Assembly (NCBI GenBank): GCA_035490315.1
Contig: DATHET010000191.1
Location: forward strand, 3,087 to 67,086
Source of the DNA: JADJQU01 sp035490315
Lineage (GTDB): Bacteria; Planctomycetota; UBA1135; GCA-002686595
Length of the DNA stretch: 64,000 nt
Reading direction: 5' to 3'
Positions within the stretch are counted from its first letter, which is position 1. Every line of letters begins with the position of its first letter. The notes beneath the pieces are model-generated. The model was not told the DNA's origin. It did not search any database and saw only the letters and a list, made by a program, of their open reading frames with translations. The position numbers and the translations under genes are program-made. Positions 37,776-46,301 of the stretch are shown piece by piece.

Positions 37776-38453
37776 TCAGTTGTCCAGAATGAACACGGTC
37801 ACCGCCGCCGGCCCGTGCACGCCGAGCGTGAGATCGTTCTCGATGTCGCTGGTGCGACTCGGACCGGTGACGAACACGGCCGACGATGGAGGAGAGCCTT
37901 GAGCCGCGAGCCACGCGATCCCGCGCGCGAGGTCCGCGACCAGGTTGCTCGCCGCGAGCACGGCGATGTGCGAGCGCGGCAAGAGACTGACCGAGCGCGG
38001 TCGCTGCGGGCCGGCGCGAAAAAGCATCGAGCCCGTCGCGGCGACGCCGAGGTCGGCAATCGAGAGCCCGACGTCGGCCGCGGCGACCGTCGCGCGAAAT
38101 TCCAGGGCGGCCTCCTCGGACCCGCGCTCCCAGGCCGCGATCGGAAGCTCGCTCCAGATCCGCTCGAATTCGAACAGCGCGAAGCTGCGCTTGCTGAAGC
38201 TGACGACCTGTCGGGCGAGGGAATCCAGCACGAAGCCGATCAAGCGCGTCTCGAGCTCGGCCTTCGAGGCGCAGATCTGCACGGCTCCGCCGACTCTCTC
38301 GAGCTCCGAGGAGAATTGCGCAACGAGCTCGGCGCGAGCGAGGGGCGAGGGCTCGAGCGGGGGGACCCAACTGCGTTTCGGTTCTTCGAGTCTTGCCTCC
38401 GGGCCCCGACCCAGGCGCTGCGAGACGCGCGACATGAATTCCTCGCGTTTCAA
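37776..38453 (-). CDS. lutC: L-lactate utilization protein LutC/YkgG
   Basis: A 225-residue protein of the LUD domain family. The C-terminal core is visible: VGLSIADLGVAATGSMLF (the GxADTGS-like signature), then LLPRSHIAVL and TGPSRTSDIENDLTLGVHGP. It is the third subunit of the LutABC complex that oxidises L-lactate to pyruvate. The N-terminal part is variable, as usual. Its start overlaps the lutB stop by 4 bp (ATGA). It sits directly before the SDR gene, linking lactate oxidation to the fucose pathway. Confidence 0.93.
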   Translation of the reverse strand: MKREEFMSRVSQRLGRGPEARLEEPKRSWVPPLEPSPLARAELVAQFSSELERVGGAVQICASKAELETRLIGFVLDSLARQVVSFSKRSFALFEFERIWSELPIAAWERGSEEAALEFRATVAAADVGLSIADLGVAATGSMLFRAGPQRPRSVSLLPRSHIAVLAASNLVADLARGIAWLAAQGSPPSSAVFVTGPSRTSDIENDLTLGVHGPAAVTVFILDN

Positions 38454-39883
38454 CGCTTCACCTCGCGCTCGAGATCAGGCCACAGGTCGCGGAAGGCTCG
38501 CGCCGGCGGCTTGGGAAGCAGCCGCGTTCCGAGCCATGCGCGCAGGACGGGAATCCGCCGCGCGATCCACGAGAAGCGCGAGCCGTCGCAGATCGTCCAG
38601 CGTTGCAGAGTCCGCGCCACGCGACCCGCGCCGGAGAACACTCGCGGTGAGGACAGGACGCTCGCGGAAAATTCCATGAGCAGTCGCTCGGCGCGCGTGC
38701 CGCTGCCGCGTCTTGCGTTGCGCTCGCGCAGCTTGACCAGCATGTCGTGGATCGGAATTTTCACCGGACAGGCTTCCGAGCAGGCGCCACAAAGACTCGA
38801 GGCATTGGCGAGCTCGGTCGCCAGCTCGCGCTCCGGCTGGAACAAGGGACTGAGCACAGCGCCGATCGGTCCCGGATACACCGACCCGTACGCATGCCCG
38901 CCGATCTGGCGGTACACCGGGCATACGTTGAGGCAGGCGCCGCAGCGAATGCAGTGCAGGATCGCCTGGAAATCCTTGTCGCCGAGCTGCGCGGAGCGGC
39001 CGTTGTCGACGATCACCACGTGTAAGTCGTCCGGCCCGTCGGCTTCGTCGGCGCCGCGCGGACCGGTGAGCAGATTCATGTACGTCGTCAGCTTCTGCCC
39101 CGTCGCGCTGCGCGGCAGGAGCTCGGCCATGACCGCGAGATCCGCGAAGCTCGGCACGATGCGCTCCATGCCCATCAGGACCACGTGAGTCCGCGGCAAA
39201 GTCGTCACCAGGCGACCATTGCCTTCGTTGGTGAACATCACGATCGAGCCCGTGTCGGCGACCGCGAAATTGCACCCGGAAATTCCGATGTCCGCCGCGA
39301 GGAATCGCTCGCGCAAAGTCTTGCGGGCGTAGCCCGCCAGCGTCGCCGTGTCCTCGGAGAGGGGACGGCCCGCATGGCGCTCGAACAAGGCGCGGATTTC
39401 GCCGCGCGACTTGTGGATGCAAGGCAGAATGATGTGCGCCGGGGCCTCGCGCGCCAGTTGCACGATCCACTCGCCGAGATCGGTCTCGAGCGCCTCGATG
39501 CCGTGCTCGGCGAAATGCGTGTTGAGCTCGATCTCCTCGCTGACCATCGATTTCGATTTCACGGCCAGCTTCGCGTTTCGTTCCTGCGCGACCGCCACGC
39601 AGATCGAGCTGGCCTCCGCCGCATCTTTCGCGAAATGCACCTTGCCGCCTCGGCGCTCGAGGTTGGTCGCGAAGAGCTCCAGATAGAAATCGAGGTGCGC
39701 GATGGTGTGAGCGCGGATCTCGCGACCGCGCTCGCGCCAGGTCTCGAAATCGCCGAGGGCCGCCGAGCTCGCGGCCTTGCCATTGCGCAGCCGATCGACC
39801 GTATACCTGACGGCCTTGCGCAGGAACTGGTTGTCGAGCGCGAGCTCCGCGCGCTCTTTCAAATCAAGGTCAGCGGTCTGCAT
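38450..39883 (-). CDS. lutB: L-lactate utilization iron-sulfur protein LutB/YkgF
   Basis: A 477-residue protein. The N-terminal LUD domain (about 50-290) contains GISGCNFAVADTGSIVMFTNEGNG. Two ferredoxin-type cluster motifs follow, CIRCGACLNVCP starting at C311 and CGACSEACPVKIP some 50 residues later, each with three clustered Cys plus a following CP. The C-terminus is the LutB-specific extension. It would carry electrons from lactate through 4Fe-4S clusters to an acceptor. It overlaps lutA by 14 bp and lutC by 4 bp. Confidence 0.95.
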   Translation of the reverse strand: MQTADLDLKERAELALDNQFLRKAVRYTVDRLRNGKAASSAALGDFETWRERGREIRAHTIAHLDFYLELFATNLERRGGKVHFAKDAAEASSICVAVAQERNAKLAVKSKSMVSEEIELNTHFAEHGIEALETDLGEWIVQLAREAPAHIILPCIHKSRGEIRALFERHAGRPLSEDTATLAGYARKTLRERFLAADIGISGCNFAVADTGSIVMFTNEGNGRLVTTLPRTHVVLMGMERIVPSFADLAVMAELLPRSATGQKLTTYMNLLTGPRGADEADGPDDLHVVIVDNGRSAQLGDKDFQAILHCIRCGACLNVCPVYRQIGGHAYGSVYPGPIGAVLSPLFQPERELATELANASSLCGACSEACPVKIPIHDMLVKLRERNARRGSGTRAERLLMEFSASVLSSPRVFSGAGRVARTLQRWTICDGSRFSWIARRIPVLRAWLGTRLLPKPPARAFRDLWPDLEREVKR

Positions 39884-40601
39884 GCCCGGAATCGAGAACC
39901 TGGGCCAGGTGCAGAGCTTCGATCCTCGAGCCGCCGGCGCGCATCTGGCCCGAGATGTTCATCAGGCAGCCCATGTCGGTGCCGACGAGGACCTCCGCGC
40001 CCGAGGACGCCACGTGCGAGACTTTTTCCGCGGCCATCGCCGAAGAAATCGCCGGCAGCTTCACGCAGAACAAACCGCCGAATCCGCAGCAATCCTGCGC
40101 GTTCGGCAGGGCTCGCAGCTCGAGACCGCGCACCTTGGCGAGCAGGCGCAGCGGCTCGCTCCTCACGCCGATGAAGCGCGACGCGTGGCAGGACGGCTGG
40201 TAGGTCGCGCTGCGCGCGAGGGTCGCGCCGACGTCTTCGACGCGGAGCACATTGACGACGAACTGCGAGAATTCGAACGTTCGATTCGCGAGGGCCGTCG
40301 CGCGCGCCGCTTCCTCGCCGTCTTCCTCGAACAACGTCGGATACGAATGGCGCAGCATCGCCGCGCAGGATCCCGAGGGCGTCACGACGTGATCGGAGCC
40401 CTCGAGCGCATCGAGCAGGCTGCGCGCCACGCGCCGCGCTTCGGGCACGTAGCCCGCATTGTAATGAGCCTGGCCGCAGCAGCTCTGCTCCGGCGCGAAA
40501 TGCACGTCGCATCCCAGCCTGCGCAGCACGCGCACCATCGAGACGCCGACTTCGGGAAAGAGCTGGTCCGCAAGGCAGGTGATGAAGAGCGATACACGCA
40601 C
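39870..40601 (-). CDS. lutA: L-lactate utilization protein LutA/YkgE
   Basis: A 243-residue protein with two CCG domains: C41-C42-G43 (EQSCCGQAHYNAGY) and C171-C172-G173 (DCCGFGGLFCVKLP), typical of heterodisulfide-reductase-like iron-sulfur enzymes. In LutABC this is the presumed lactate-oxidising partner. The start is GTG at 40601; no in-frame upstream alternative looks better. The promoter is squeezed into 30 bp shared with the divergent sugar-binding protein gene. All Cys positions are present, with no sign of selenocysteine here. Confidence 0.94.
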   Translation of the reverse strand: MRVSLFITCLADQLFPEVGVSMVRVLRRLGCDVHFAPEQSCCGQAHYNAGYVPEARRVARSLLDALEGSDHVVTPSGSCAAMLRHSYPTLFEEDGEEAARATALANRTFEFSQFVVNVLRVEDVGATLARSATYQPSCHASRFIGVRSEPLRLLAKVRGLELRALPNAQDCCGFGGLFCVKLPAISSAMAAEKVSHVASSGAEVLVGTDMGCLMNISGQMRAGGSRIEALHLAQVLDSGHADR

Positions 40602-40631
40602 GGCGCGCGTTGTTATAGCATTCGCATCCCT
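40602..40631. promoter_or_regulatory. 30-bp divergent promoter region between lutA and the sugar ABC importer
   Basis: Only 30 bp separate the two start codons. In the middle lies TGTTATAGCA, a near-palindrome (TGnTATAnCA) that reads as a -10-like TATAAC on the minus strand and TATAGC on the plus strand. If both are -10 boxes, both messages would begin within a few bases of their start codons, i.e. nearly leaderless, and the -35 boxes would lie inside the opposite gene. Confidence 0.4.
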
Positions 40632-41648
40632 ATGAAAGTCCCGCTGCTCTGGAGTCTGTTCTTCGCCGCGAGCCTGCTCGCTTCGTGCAGCGATTCCGAG
40701 CCCGCGAAGAAATCGGGGGCGTTCAAGATCGCGGTCATTCCCAAGGGCACCGCGCACGAATTCTGGAAAGCGGTCGAGCAGGGCGCGCGCAAGGCCGACG
40801 ATGAATTCGAGGATCTGACGATCGTGTGGAAGGGTCCTTCGGGCGAAGGTGACGCGCCGGCGCAGATCGCGCTGGTCGAGTCGTTCATCGCGGACGGCGT
40901 CGACGGCATCTGTCTCGCTCCGCTGGATGCGCGCGCTCTGGAAAAACCGGTGCGCGCGGCGGCGGCGGCGAAAATTCCGGTCGTCATCTTCGATTCGGGC
41001 CTCGCTTCGGCCGACGCGCCGATCGCGAGCTTCGTCGCCACCGACAATTACAAGGGCGGCGAGATGGCTGGCGCCGAGCTGGCCGAGGCGCTGAAGGGCG
41101 AGGGCAAGGTCATCCTGCTGCGCTACGTGCTCGGCTCGGAGTCGACCGAGCAGCGCGAGAAGGGTTTCCTCGACGCGATCGCGAAGCATCCGAAGATCGA
41201 AGTCCTCTCCAGCGACAAGCACGGCGGCCCGACCGAAGCGGATGCGGTCGCGGTGTCCGAGACGCTGCTCTCGAATTTCGGCGAGAAGGTCAACGGAGTC
41301 TTCTGCTCCAACGAATCGGCGACGTCAGGTTTTCTGACGGCATTGGCGCGCGACAGCCGAGGTCTCGGCGGAAAAGTGATCGTCGTCGGTTTCGACTCGA
41401 GCAAGAAGATCGAGGATGCGTTGGCCACCGGGGCGCTGCGCGCAACCGTGATCCAGGATCCTACGCGCATGGGTTACCTCGCGGTCGTCGCGATGCACAC
41501 GCGGCTCACCGGAGGTACGCCCAAGGCCCGCATCGACACGGGCGAGCGCTTGATCCACTTCCCTGACTTGCCGCTCGTCGACAAGGTCGACGAGCTTCGG
41601 ACGCTCGGATACACGGACAGAAAGACGGACAGAGAGAAGGAACGCTGA
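40632..41648 (+). CDS. Sugar ABC transporter substrate-binding lipoprotein (ribose-type)
   Basis: A 338-residue protein with a lipobox (LLASC, Cys19). The periplasmic-binding type 1 fold is recognisable in FKIAVIPKGTAHEFWKAVEQGARKAD, DGICLAPLDARALEKPVRAA, VVIFDSGL, FVATDNYKGGEMAGAEL, VFCSNESATSGF and VVGFDSSKKIEDAL. It delivers a pentose or 6-deoxyhexose to the permease; L-fucose is the favoured ligand from the neighbouring operon. The ATG gives the signal sequence directly; the frame open upstream is antisense to lutA. The ATPase gene follows 12 bp after the stop. Confidence 0.93.
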   Translation: MKVPLLWSLFFAASLLASCSDSEPAKKSGAFKIAVIPKGTAHEFWKAVEQGARKADDEFEDLTIVWKGPSGEGDAPAQIALVESFIADGVDGICLAPLDARALEKPVRAAAAAKIPVVIFDSGLASADAPIASFVATDNYKGGEMAGAELAEALKGEGKVILLRYVLGSESTEQREKGFLDAIAKHPKIEVLSSDKHGGPTEADAVAVSETLLSNFGEKVNGVFCSNESATSGFLTALARDSRGLGGKVIVVGFDSSKKIEDALATGALRATVIQDPTRMGYLAVVAMHTRLTGGTPKARIDTGERLIHFPDLPLVDKVDELRTLGYTDRKTDREKER

Positions 41649-41660
41649 GCGTCGAAGTCG

Positions 41661-43154
41661 ATGAGCGCGCCGCTGTTCCGCATGACGTGTGTCTCGAAGA
41701 GTTTCGGGGCGACGCGCGCGCTGCGCGACATATCCTTCGCGGTCAAAGCCGGCGAAATCCGCGCCTTGGTGGGTGAGAACGGCGCGGGCAAATCGACCCT
41801 TCTCGGCATCCTCGCCGGTGTCCACCAGCCGGATTCAGGTTCCATGGAAGTCGGAGGAGCCGCCTTCGCGCCGCGCGGACCCAAGGACGCGAGCAAGAGT
41901 GGCGTCGCGATGATCCACCAGGAGCTCGCGATCGCCCCAGACCTGAGCCTCGCGGAGAACATCGCCCTCGGCGCCGAGCCGGCCCATGCCGGCTTCGTCG
42001 ATCGCACGCGCATGCGCGACCAGGCCAAGGCCGCCTTGGCGCGCCTGTCGACCGAGCCGATCGACGTCGACCGCGCCGCTCGAGAATTCCCCTTGTCGAC
42101 GCTCCAGCTGGTCGAGATCGCGCGCGCGCTGTGCAGTCAGGCGCGGGTGATCGTGTTCGACGAGCCGACCAGCTCGCTCGGCAAGGCGGACGCCACGCGT
42201 CTCTTCCAGGTGATCCGCGAGCTGGGCGCGCAAGGGCTCGCGATCGTGGTGGTCACGCACTTCCTCGAGGAGCTTCCGCTCTTCGCCGACACGTACACCG
42301 TGCTGCGCGACGGCGAAGTGGTCGCCGAGGGACCGATCGCCGGCACGACCAGCGACGACCTCGTGCAGGCGATGGTCGGCCGATCGATCGATCTTGCATT
42401 TCCGCGCGTTCCGCGCACGCCAGGAGACGTCCTGCTTTCCGTCGAGAGTCTCAGCGGCCAGCGCACGCCGAGCGACGTCTCCCTGAAGGTGCGCCGCGGT
42501 GAAGTCCTCGGCCTCGCGGGTCTTGTGGGTGCGGGTCGCAGCGAATTCCTGCGCTGCGTCTTCGGTCTCGATCGCCGGAGATCCGGGATCGTGCGCATCG
42601 CCGATGCCCCGCTGCGAAGCCGAAGTCCGCGCGAATCGATCCGTCGCCGCCTCGGTTTCCTCAGCGAGGATCGCAAGGGAGAAGGGCTCGCGCTGGACCA
42701 GTCGATCGAGGACAACTTGACCCTGTCGCGCCTCGGACCCTATTCGCGCGGCGGCTGGCTTTCACTCCGCAAGCGTCGCACCGTCGTCCGCGAAGCCTTG
42801 GAGCGCGCGTGCTGCAAGCCCGGCGATCCGAGTGCAATCCTCTCGAGCCTGTCCGGCGGCAACCAGCAGAAGGTTGCCTTCGCGCGCCTTCTGCACCAGG
42901 AAGCAGAGATCCTGCTGCTCGACGAGCCGACGCGCGGCATCGACGTCGCCACCAAGAGCGAGATCTACCAGACGATCGGCGAGCTGGCTGCGAGCGGCAA
43001 GGCGATCGTGATCGCGAGCTCGCATTTCCCCGAGCTGCTCCACGTCTGCGATCGCATCGCGGTGTTCCAGCGCGGCAACCTCGGCGCCGTACGGCCAGCG
43101 AGCGATTGGACCGAGGCCTCGCTCCTGCGCGCCGCGAGCGGAGTCGGGTCTTGA
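41661..43154 (+). CDS. Sugar ABC transporter ATP-binding protein (two cassettes)
   Basis: A 497-residue protein with two fused nucleotide-binding domains, as in RbsA/XylG/MglA. Cassette one has Walker A GENGAGKST at 38-46 and Walker B VIVFDEPTSSLG. Its ABC signature is degenerate, reading FPLSTLQLVEIARAL. Cassette two has a degenerate Walker A GLVGAGRSE, an intact signature LSGGNQQKVAFARLL and Walker B ILLLDEPTRGID. This asymmetry is normal for the family. It powers the importer formed with the permease that overlaps its stop by 4 bp. Confidence 0.95.
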   Translation: MSAPLFRMTCVSKSFGATRALRDISFAVKAGEIRALVGENGAGKSTLLGILAGVHQPDSGSMEVGGAAFAPRGPKDASKSGVAMIHQELAIAPDLSLAENIALGAEPAHAGFVDRTRMRDQAKAALARLSTEPIDVDRAAREFPLSTLQLVEIARALCSQARVIVFDEPTSSLGKADATRLFQVIRELGAQGLAIVVVTHFLEELPLFADTYTVLRDGEVVAEGPIAGTTSDDLVQAMVGRSIDLAFPRVPRTPGDVLLSVESLSGQRTPSDVSLKVRRGEVLGLAGLVGAGRSEFLRCVFGLDRRRSGIVRIADAPLRSRSPRESIRRRLGFLSEDRKGEGLALDQSIEDNLTLSRLGPYSRGGWLSLRKRRTVVREALERACCKPGDPSAILSSLSGGNQQKVAFARLLHQEAEILLLDEPTRGIDVATKSEIYQTIGELAASGKAIVIASSHFPELLHVCDRIAVFQRGNLGAVRPASDWTEASLLRAASGVGS

Positions 43155-44128
43155 ACAACCGATCTCGCGCGCTGCTCGCCGCTCTCGCGCCTTTCCTCGG
43201 CCTGATCCTGATCCTGCTGCTTTGCGGCCTCTACGGCCATTTCTTCAAGCCCGACGCCGCGTTCTTCTCGGGCCACCGCCTCGCCTTGATCGCGAAGCAG
43301 ACCGCGATCGTCGGCGTGGGCGCGCTGGGCATGACGGCGGTCATCGCTGCGGGTGGCATCGACCTTTCAGTCGGATCGATGATCGCGCTGACCAGCGTGA
43401 CCCTCGCGCAAACTCTGGCCGCAGGGTGGTCGCCCGTCGCTGCCCTGTGCGCAACGATCGCCGTCGGAGTCGCCGCCGGCGCGCTCAACGGTCTGCTCGT
43501 CACCGGCCTGCGCCTGGTGCCCTTCATCGTCACGCTCGGCACGATGCTCGTGTACCGCGGGCTGGCCGAGTCGATCGCAGCCGAGCGCAAGATCGCCGCG
43601 AGCGCGCCGGACTGGCTCGGCTCGCTGCTCGATCCGCCCGCCAGCGGCAGTCTGCAACTTGTGCCGAGCGGCGTGTGGATCATCGTGGTCCTGGCGTTCG
43701 TGCTCGCCCTCGTCCTGCGCCGCACGGTGTTCGGCCGGCAGATCTTCGCGATCGGATCGAGCGAGCCCACCGCGCGCCTGTGCGGCGTCGCCGTCGAGCG
43801 GCGCAAGATCGAGGTCTACGCCCTGCTCGGTTTCTTCATGGCCCTCGCGGGCGTCCTCGAATTCGACAACTTGAACGGCCAGGGCAGCCCGAGCAGCGGC
43901 GGCGGAACGGAGCTCGGCATCATCGCCGCGGTCGTGATCGGGGGCGGAAGCTTGAACGGTGGCCGCGGCAGCGTGGTCGGCTCGCTGGTCGGCGCGCTGA
44001 TGATCACGACGCTGGGAGCGGGTTGCGCCTTCGCCGAAATCTCCGAGCCCGTGCAAAAAATCGTCACGGGATCGATCATCATCGCCGCCGTTGCCCTCGA
44101 TCGCACGCGGCAGAAGCAAGGCAGCTGA
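43151..44128 (+). CDS. Sugar ABC transporter permease (RbsC-like)
   Basis: A 325-residue membrane protein with about nine hydrophobic segments. The family hallmark is seen in MTAVIAAGGIDLSVGSMIAL and in LVPFIVTLGTMLVYRGLA, GSSEPTARLCGVAVERRKIEVYAL and VIGGGSLNGGRGSVVGSLVGAL. I use the TTG at 43151, which overlaps the ATPase stop (TTGA) and has GGAG about eight bases upstream; no nearby ATG fits. A single permease gene implies a homodimeric channel. It is followed by a PhzF-like gene overlapping by 1 bp. Confidence 0.93.
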   Translation: MNNRSRALLAALAPFLGLILILLLCGLYGHFFKPDAAFFSGHRLALIAKQTAIVGVGALGMTAVIAAGGIDLSVGSMIALTSVTLAQTLAAGWSPVAALCATIAVGVAAGALNGLLVTGLRLVPFIVTLGTMLVYRGLAESIAAERKIAASAPDWLGSLLDPPASGSLQLVPSGVWIIVVLAFVLALVLRRTVFGRQIFAIGSSEPTARLCGVAVERRKIEVYALLGFFMALAGVLEFDNLNGQGSPSSGGGTELGIIAAVVIGGGSLNGGRGSVVGSLVGALMITTLGAGCAFAEISEPVQKIVTGSIIIAAVALDRTRQKQGS

Positions 44129-44961
44129 TGGCCACGAAATCCTCGAGCATTCCGTACTTTTTGATCGACGCCTTCGCCGAGCGCCCGTTCGAAGGCAATT
44201 CCGCTGTGGTGTGCCTGCTCGAAGCGCCGGCGGATCCCCAGTGGATGCAGCTCGTGGCGCGCGAGATGAACCTGTCCGAAACCGCCTTCGTGGTTTCGCG
44301 CGCTGCCGGTTTCGACCTGCGCTGGTTCACCCCGACCGTCGAGGTCGATCTGTGCGGCCACGCGACCCTCGCCAGCGCCCACGCCTTGTGGCATCACGGC
44401 GTCGCGGGTGCCGGCGCGATGGTGAAATTCTTCACGCGCTCCGGCGAGCTCACGGCGCGCCGCGACGGCGACTGGATCGTGCTCGACTTTCCTTCGACGC
44501 CGGCCGCGGAGACGGTCGCACCCGAAGTCCTCACGAGCGGATTGGGCTGCGCGCCGGTGTGGATCGGCAAGAGCCGCTTCGATTATCTCTGCGAGTTCGA
44601 AAGCGAAGCACAGGTCCGCTCGCTCGCGCCCGACATGAGCCGACTCGCGCAGCTCGCTACGCGCGGCGTGATCGCAACCGCACGCTCGAAAGATCGTTTC
44701 GATTTCGTCTCGCGCTTCTTCGCGCCCGGCGCCGGAATCCCGGAGGACCCGGTCACCGGCTCGGCGCACTGCACCCTCGGACCCTACTGGGCCGAGCGCT
44801 CGGGCAAGACGGATCTCGTCGGTTGGCAAGCCTCGGAGCGCGGCGGCCTGGTGAGAGTGAACGTGCGCGGCGAGCGCTGTCTCCTCGGAGGCCGCGCCTT
44901 CACGATCGCGGAGGGACAGCTGCGCGCGAAGCAGGTACCCGGTATTCCACCGCCATCCTGA
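44128..44961 (+). CDS. PhzF-family isomerase-like protein
   Basis: A 277-residue protein with the two-lobed PhzF/diaminopimelate-epimerase-like fold: FLIDAFAERPFEGNSAVVCLL, EMNLSETAFV, RWFTPTVEVDLCGHATLASA and IPEDPVTGSAHCTLGPYW. Members isomerise small cyclic or keto metabolites; a role in sugar use is unproven, but its start overlaps the permease stop by 1 bp (TGATG), so it is translationally coupled to the importer. The last residues (PGIPPPS) lie within a 30-bp inverted-repeat arm, unusual for a coding end. Confidence 0.92.
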   Translation: MATKSSSIPYFLIDAFAERPFEGNSAVVCLLEAPADPQWMQLVAREMNLSETAFVVSRAAGFDLRWFTPTVEVDLCGHATLASAHALWHHGVAGAGAMVKFFTRSGELTARRDGDWIVLDFPSTPAAETVAPEVLTSGLGCAPVWIGKSRFDYLCEFESEAQVRSLAPDMSRLAQLATRGVIATARSKDRFDFVSRFFAPGAGIPEDPVTGSAHCTLGPYWAERSGKTDLVGWQASERGGLVRVNVRGERCLLGGRAFTIAEGQLRAKQVPGIPPPS

Positions 44962-45092
44962 ACACTCTCCTAACCCGCGCGGCGACCTGACGGCACCCGG
45001 CAGCAACCAACGTCGCGGTTCCGTGGCGACGATTCGGCGCCCTGCGGGCCGGTAACGACAGGGTTCAGGATGGTGGTGGAATACCGGGTACC
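44934..45092. repeat. 30-bp inverted repeat enclosing a 99-bp segment
   Basis: Arms at 44934-44963 and 45063-45092 are reverse complements with one mismatch. The left arm encodes the end of the PhzF protein including its stop; the right arm ends 4 bp before the converging protease stop. The 99-bp interior contains a small hairpin (CGTCGC...GCGACG, about 45011-45031) and no ORF. Possible readings are a bidirectional terminator, a structured RNA, or a relic of a small mobile element. Confidence 0.85.
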
Positions 45093-45095
45093 GAG

Positions 45096-46301
45096 CTAGC
45101 GCGCCATCGAGGCGGTCTGCACTTCGGCTTCGGGCGCTTTCGTCTCGAGGTAGGCGTATTCCGTCGTGTCGAGCCAGTCGTAGACGACGGTCAGCGGCGT
45201 CGCGAGACCCATGTGCGGGATGATCGTCGAGCGCGTCGAGCCGTGGGTGTAGATCTTCGAGAAGATCCCGATCAGGTTGTGCGTGCCGGCCGCGTAGATG
45301 CCGCCGCCGGAATTGCCGATGTACGTCGGCGCGCTGATCATCCAGTACTTGCCGCCGTCGATCTCGTGGTGCGTCGAGGCGACTTCGCCCACGGTCGGGA
45401 TTGGATCGTTGCCGAGCGGGCAGCCGACCGCGTAGACGCCGTCGAAGATGCGCATGGCGCCGAGCTCGCTGCGAGAGGCGAGGTGCGCTCCGCAGGGCTG
45501 GTGCTCGTTCGTGTCGAGCACGAGCAGCGCGAGATCCAACGTGACGTCGTGGGCCAGGAGGTGCGCCGTCAGATTGCGCCAGGTGCCATCGGGCGCGTAG
45601 ATCTTCACCGGAACCGGCGCCGTGTAATTATCGGGCGAGCCGTAGATGTCGCGCACCACGTGCCAGGCGGTCAGCACGTTCGTCGCGAAGCCGCCTTCGG
45701 CCGAGGGCCGCGATTCGAGCAGGACGCCGCTGCCCACGGTCGAGTCGCCGATCAATTGCACGACCGGGCCGACCAGGTCCTCCCAGAGCTTCTGCTTGTC
45801 GGGAGCGAGGGTTCGCTCGAGCTTGGTCTCCAGAGCGCTGACCGCCGACTGCTCGCGCTGAGTCTCCTCGTCGCGCTGCAGCAGGAAAGAGTCGAAGTCG
45901 GAGCGCTGGGTCTCGAGCCGGGCCTGCAGCTCGGACAGGTGACCGCGCACGGTCGCCGAATCCAGACCGTCCCAGGCGTGCTCCCACTCCTCGAGCTGCC
46001 GGCGCTCGAGGTCCAGCGTCGCTTGTTGATCGGCGAGCATCTCCTGGAGGCGCGCCACGCGCGCGTCGCAGGCGTGAGTCTGGGTGACGACGAGTTCGCG
46101 CTCCTTGGCCAGGCGCTCCTCGATCGAGCTGATCCATGCTGCGCGTTCCAGCTTCATCCGCTCGTTCAGCTGAGTCAGCTGCTCGGGGCGGCAGACGGAC
46201 GCGCGCTCCAGCTCGACCAGCCGTTGGTGCTGATCGAACACACTGTCGAAAGCAACGAGCCCCGCAAGGGCCAGTCCTGCGGGAATGAGCAGGCGATTCA
46301 T
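45096..46301 (-). CDS. Trypsin-like serine protease with N-terminal coiled coil
   Basis: A 401-residue protein from ATG 46301, which opens a hydrophobic segment (about 4-20) serving as signal or anchor. Residues about 28-185 are a charged, heptad-like stretch rich in Glu, Arg, Leu and Gln (QARLETQRSDFDSFLLQRDE), likely a coiled coil for oligomerisation or spacing. The C-terminal domain has the full chymotrypsin/DegP-like triad: H214 (TAWHVVRD), D256 (LDLALLVLD) and S331 (YIGNSGGGIY). No PDZ domain is visible. It probably acts in the periplasm on envelope proteins. Confidence 0.85.
   Translation of the reverse strand: MNRLLIPAGLALAGLVAFDSVFDQHQRLVELERASVCRPEQLTQLNERMKLERAAWISSIEERLAKERELVVTQTHACDARVARLQEMLADQQATLDLERRQLEEWEHAWDGLDSATVRGHLSELQARLETQRSDFDSFLLQRDEETQREQSAVSALETKLERTLAPDKQKLWEDLVGPVVQLIGDSTVGSGVLLESRPSAEGGFATNVLTAWHVVRDIYGSPDNYTAPVPVKIYAPDGTWRNLTAHLLAHDVTLDLALLVLDTNEHQPCGAHLASRSELGAMRIFDGVYAVGCPLGNDPIPTVGEVASTHHEIDGGKYWMISAPTYIGNSGGGIYAAGTHNLIGIFSKIYTHGSTRSTIIPHMGLATPLTVVYDWLDTTEYAYLETKAPEAEVQTASMAR

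Noticed and set aside
44934..45092. Integron attC site
   Set aside because: The characteristic RYYYAAC...GTTRRRY core ends are not present and no integrase or cassette series is seen.
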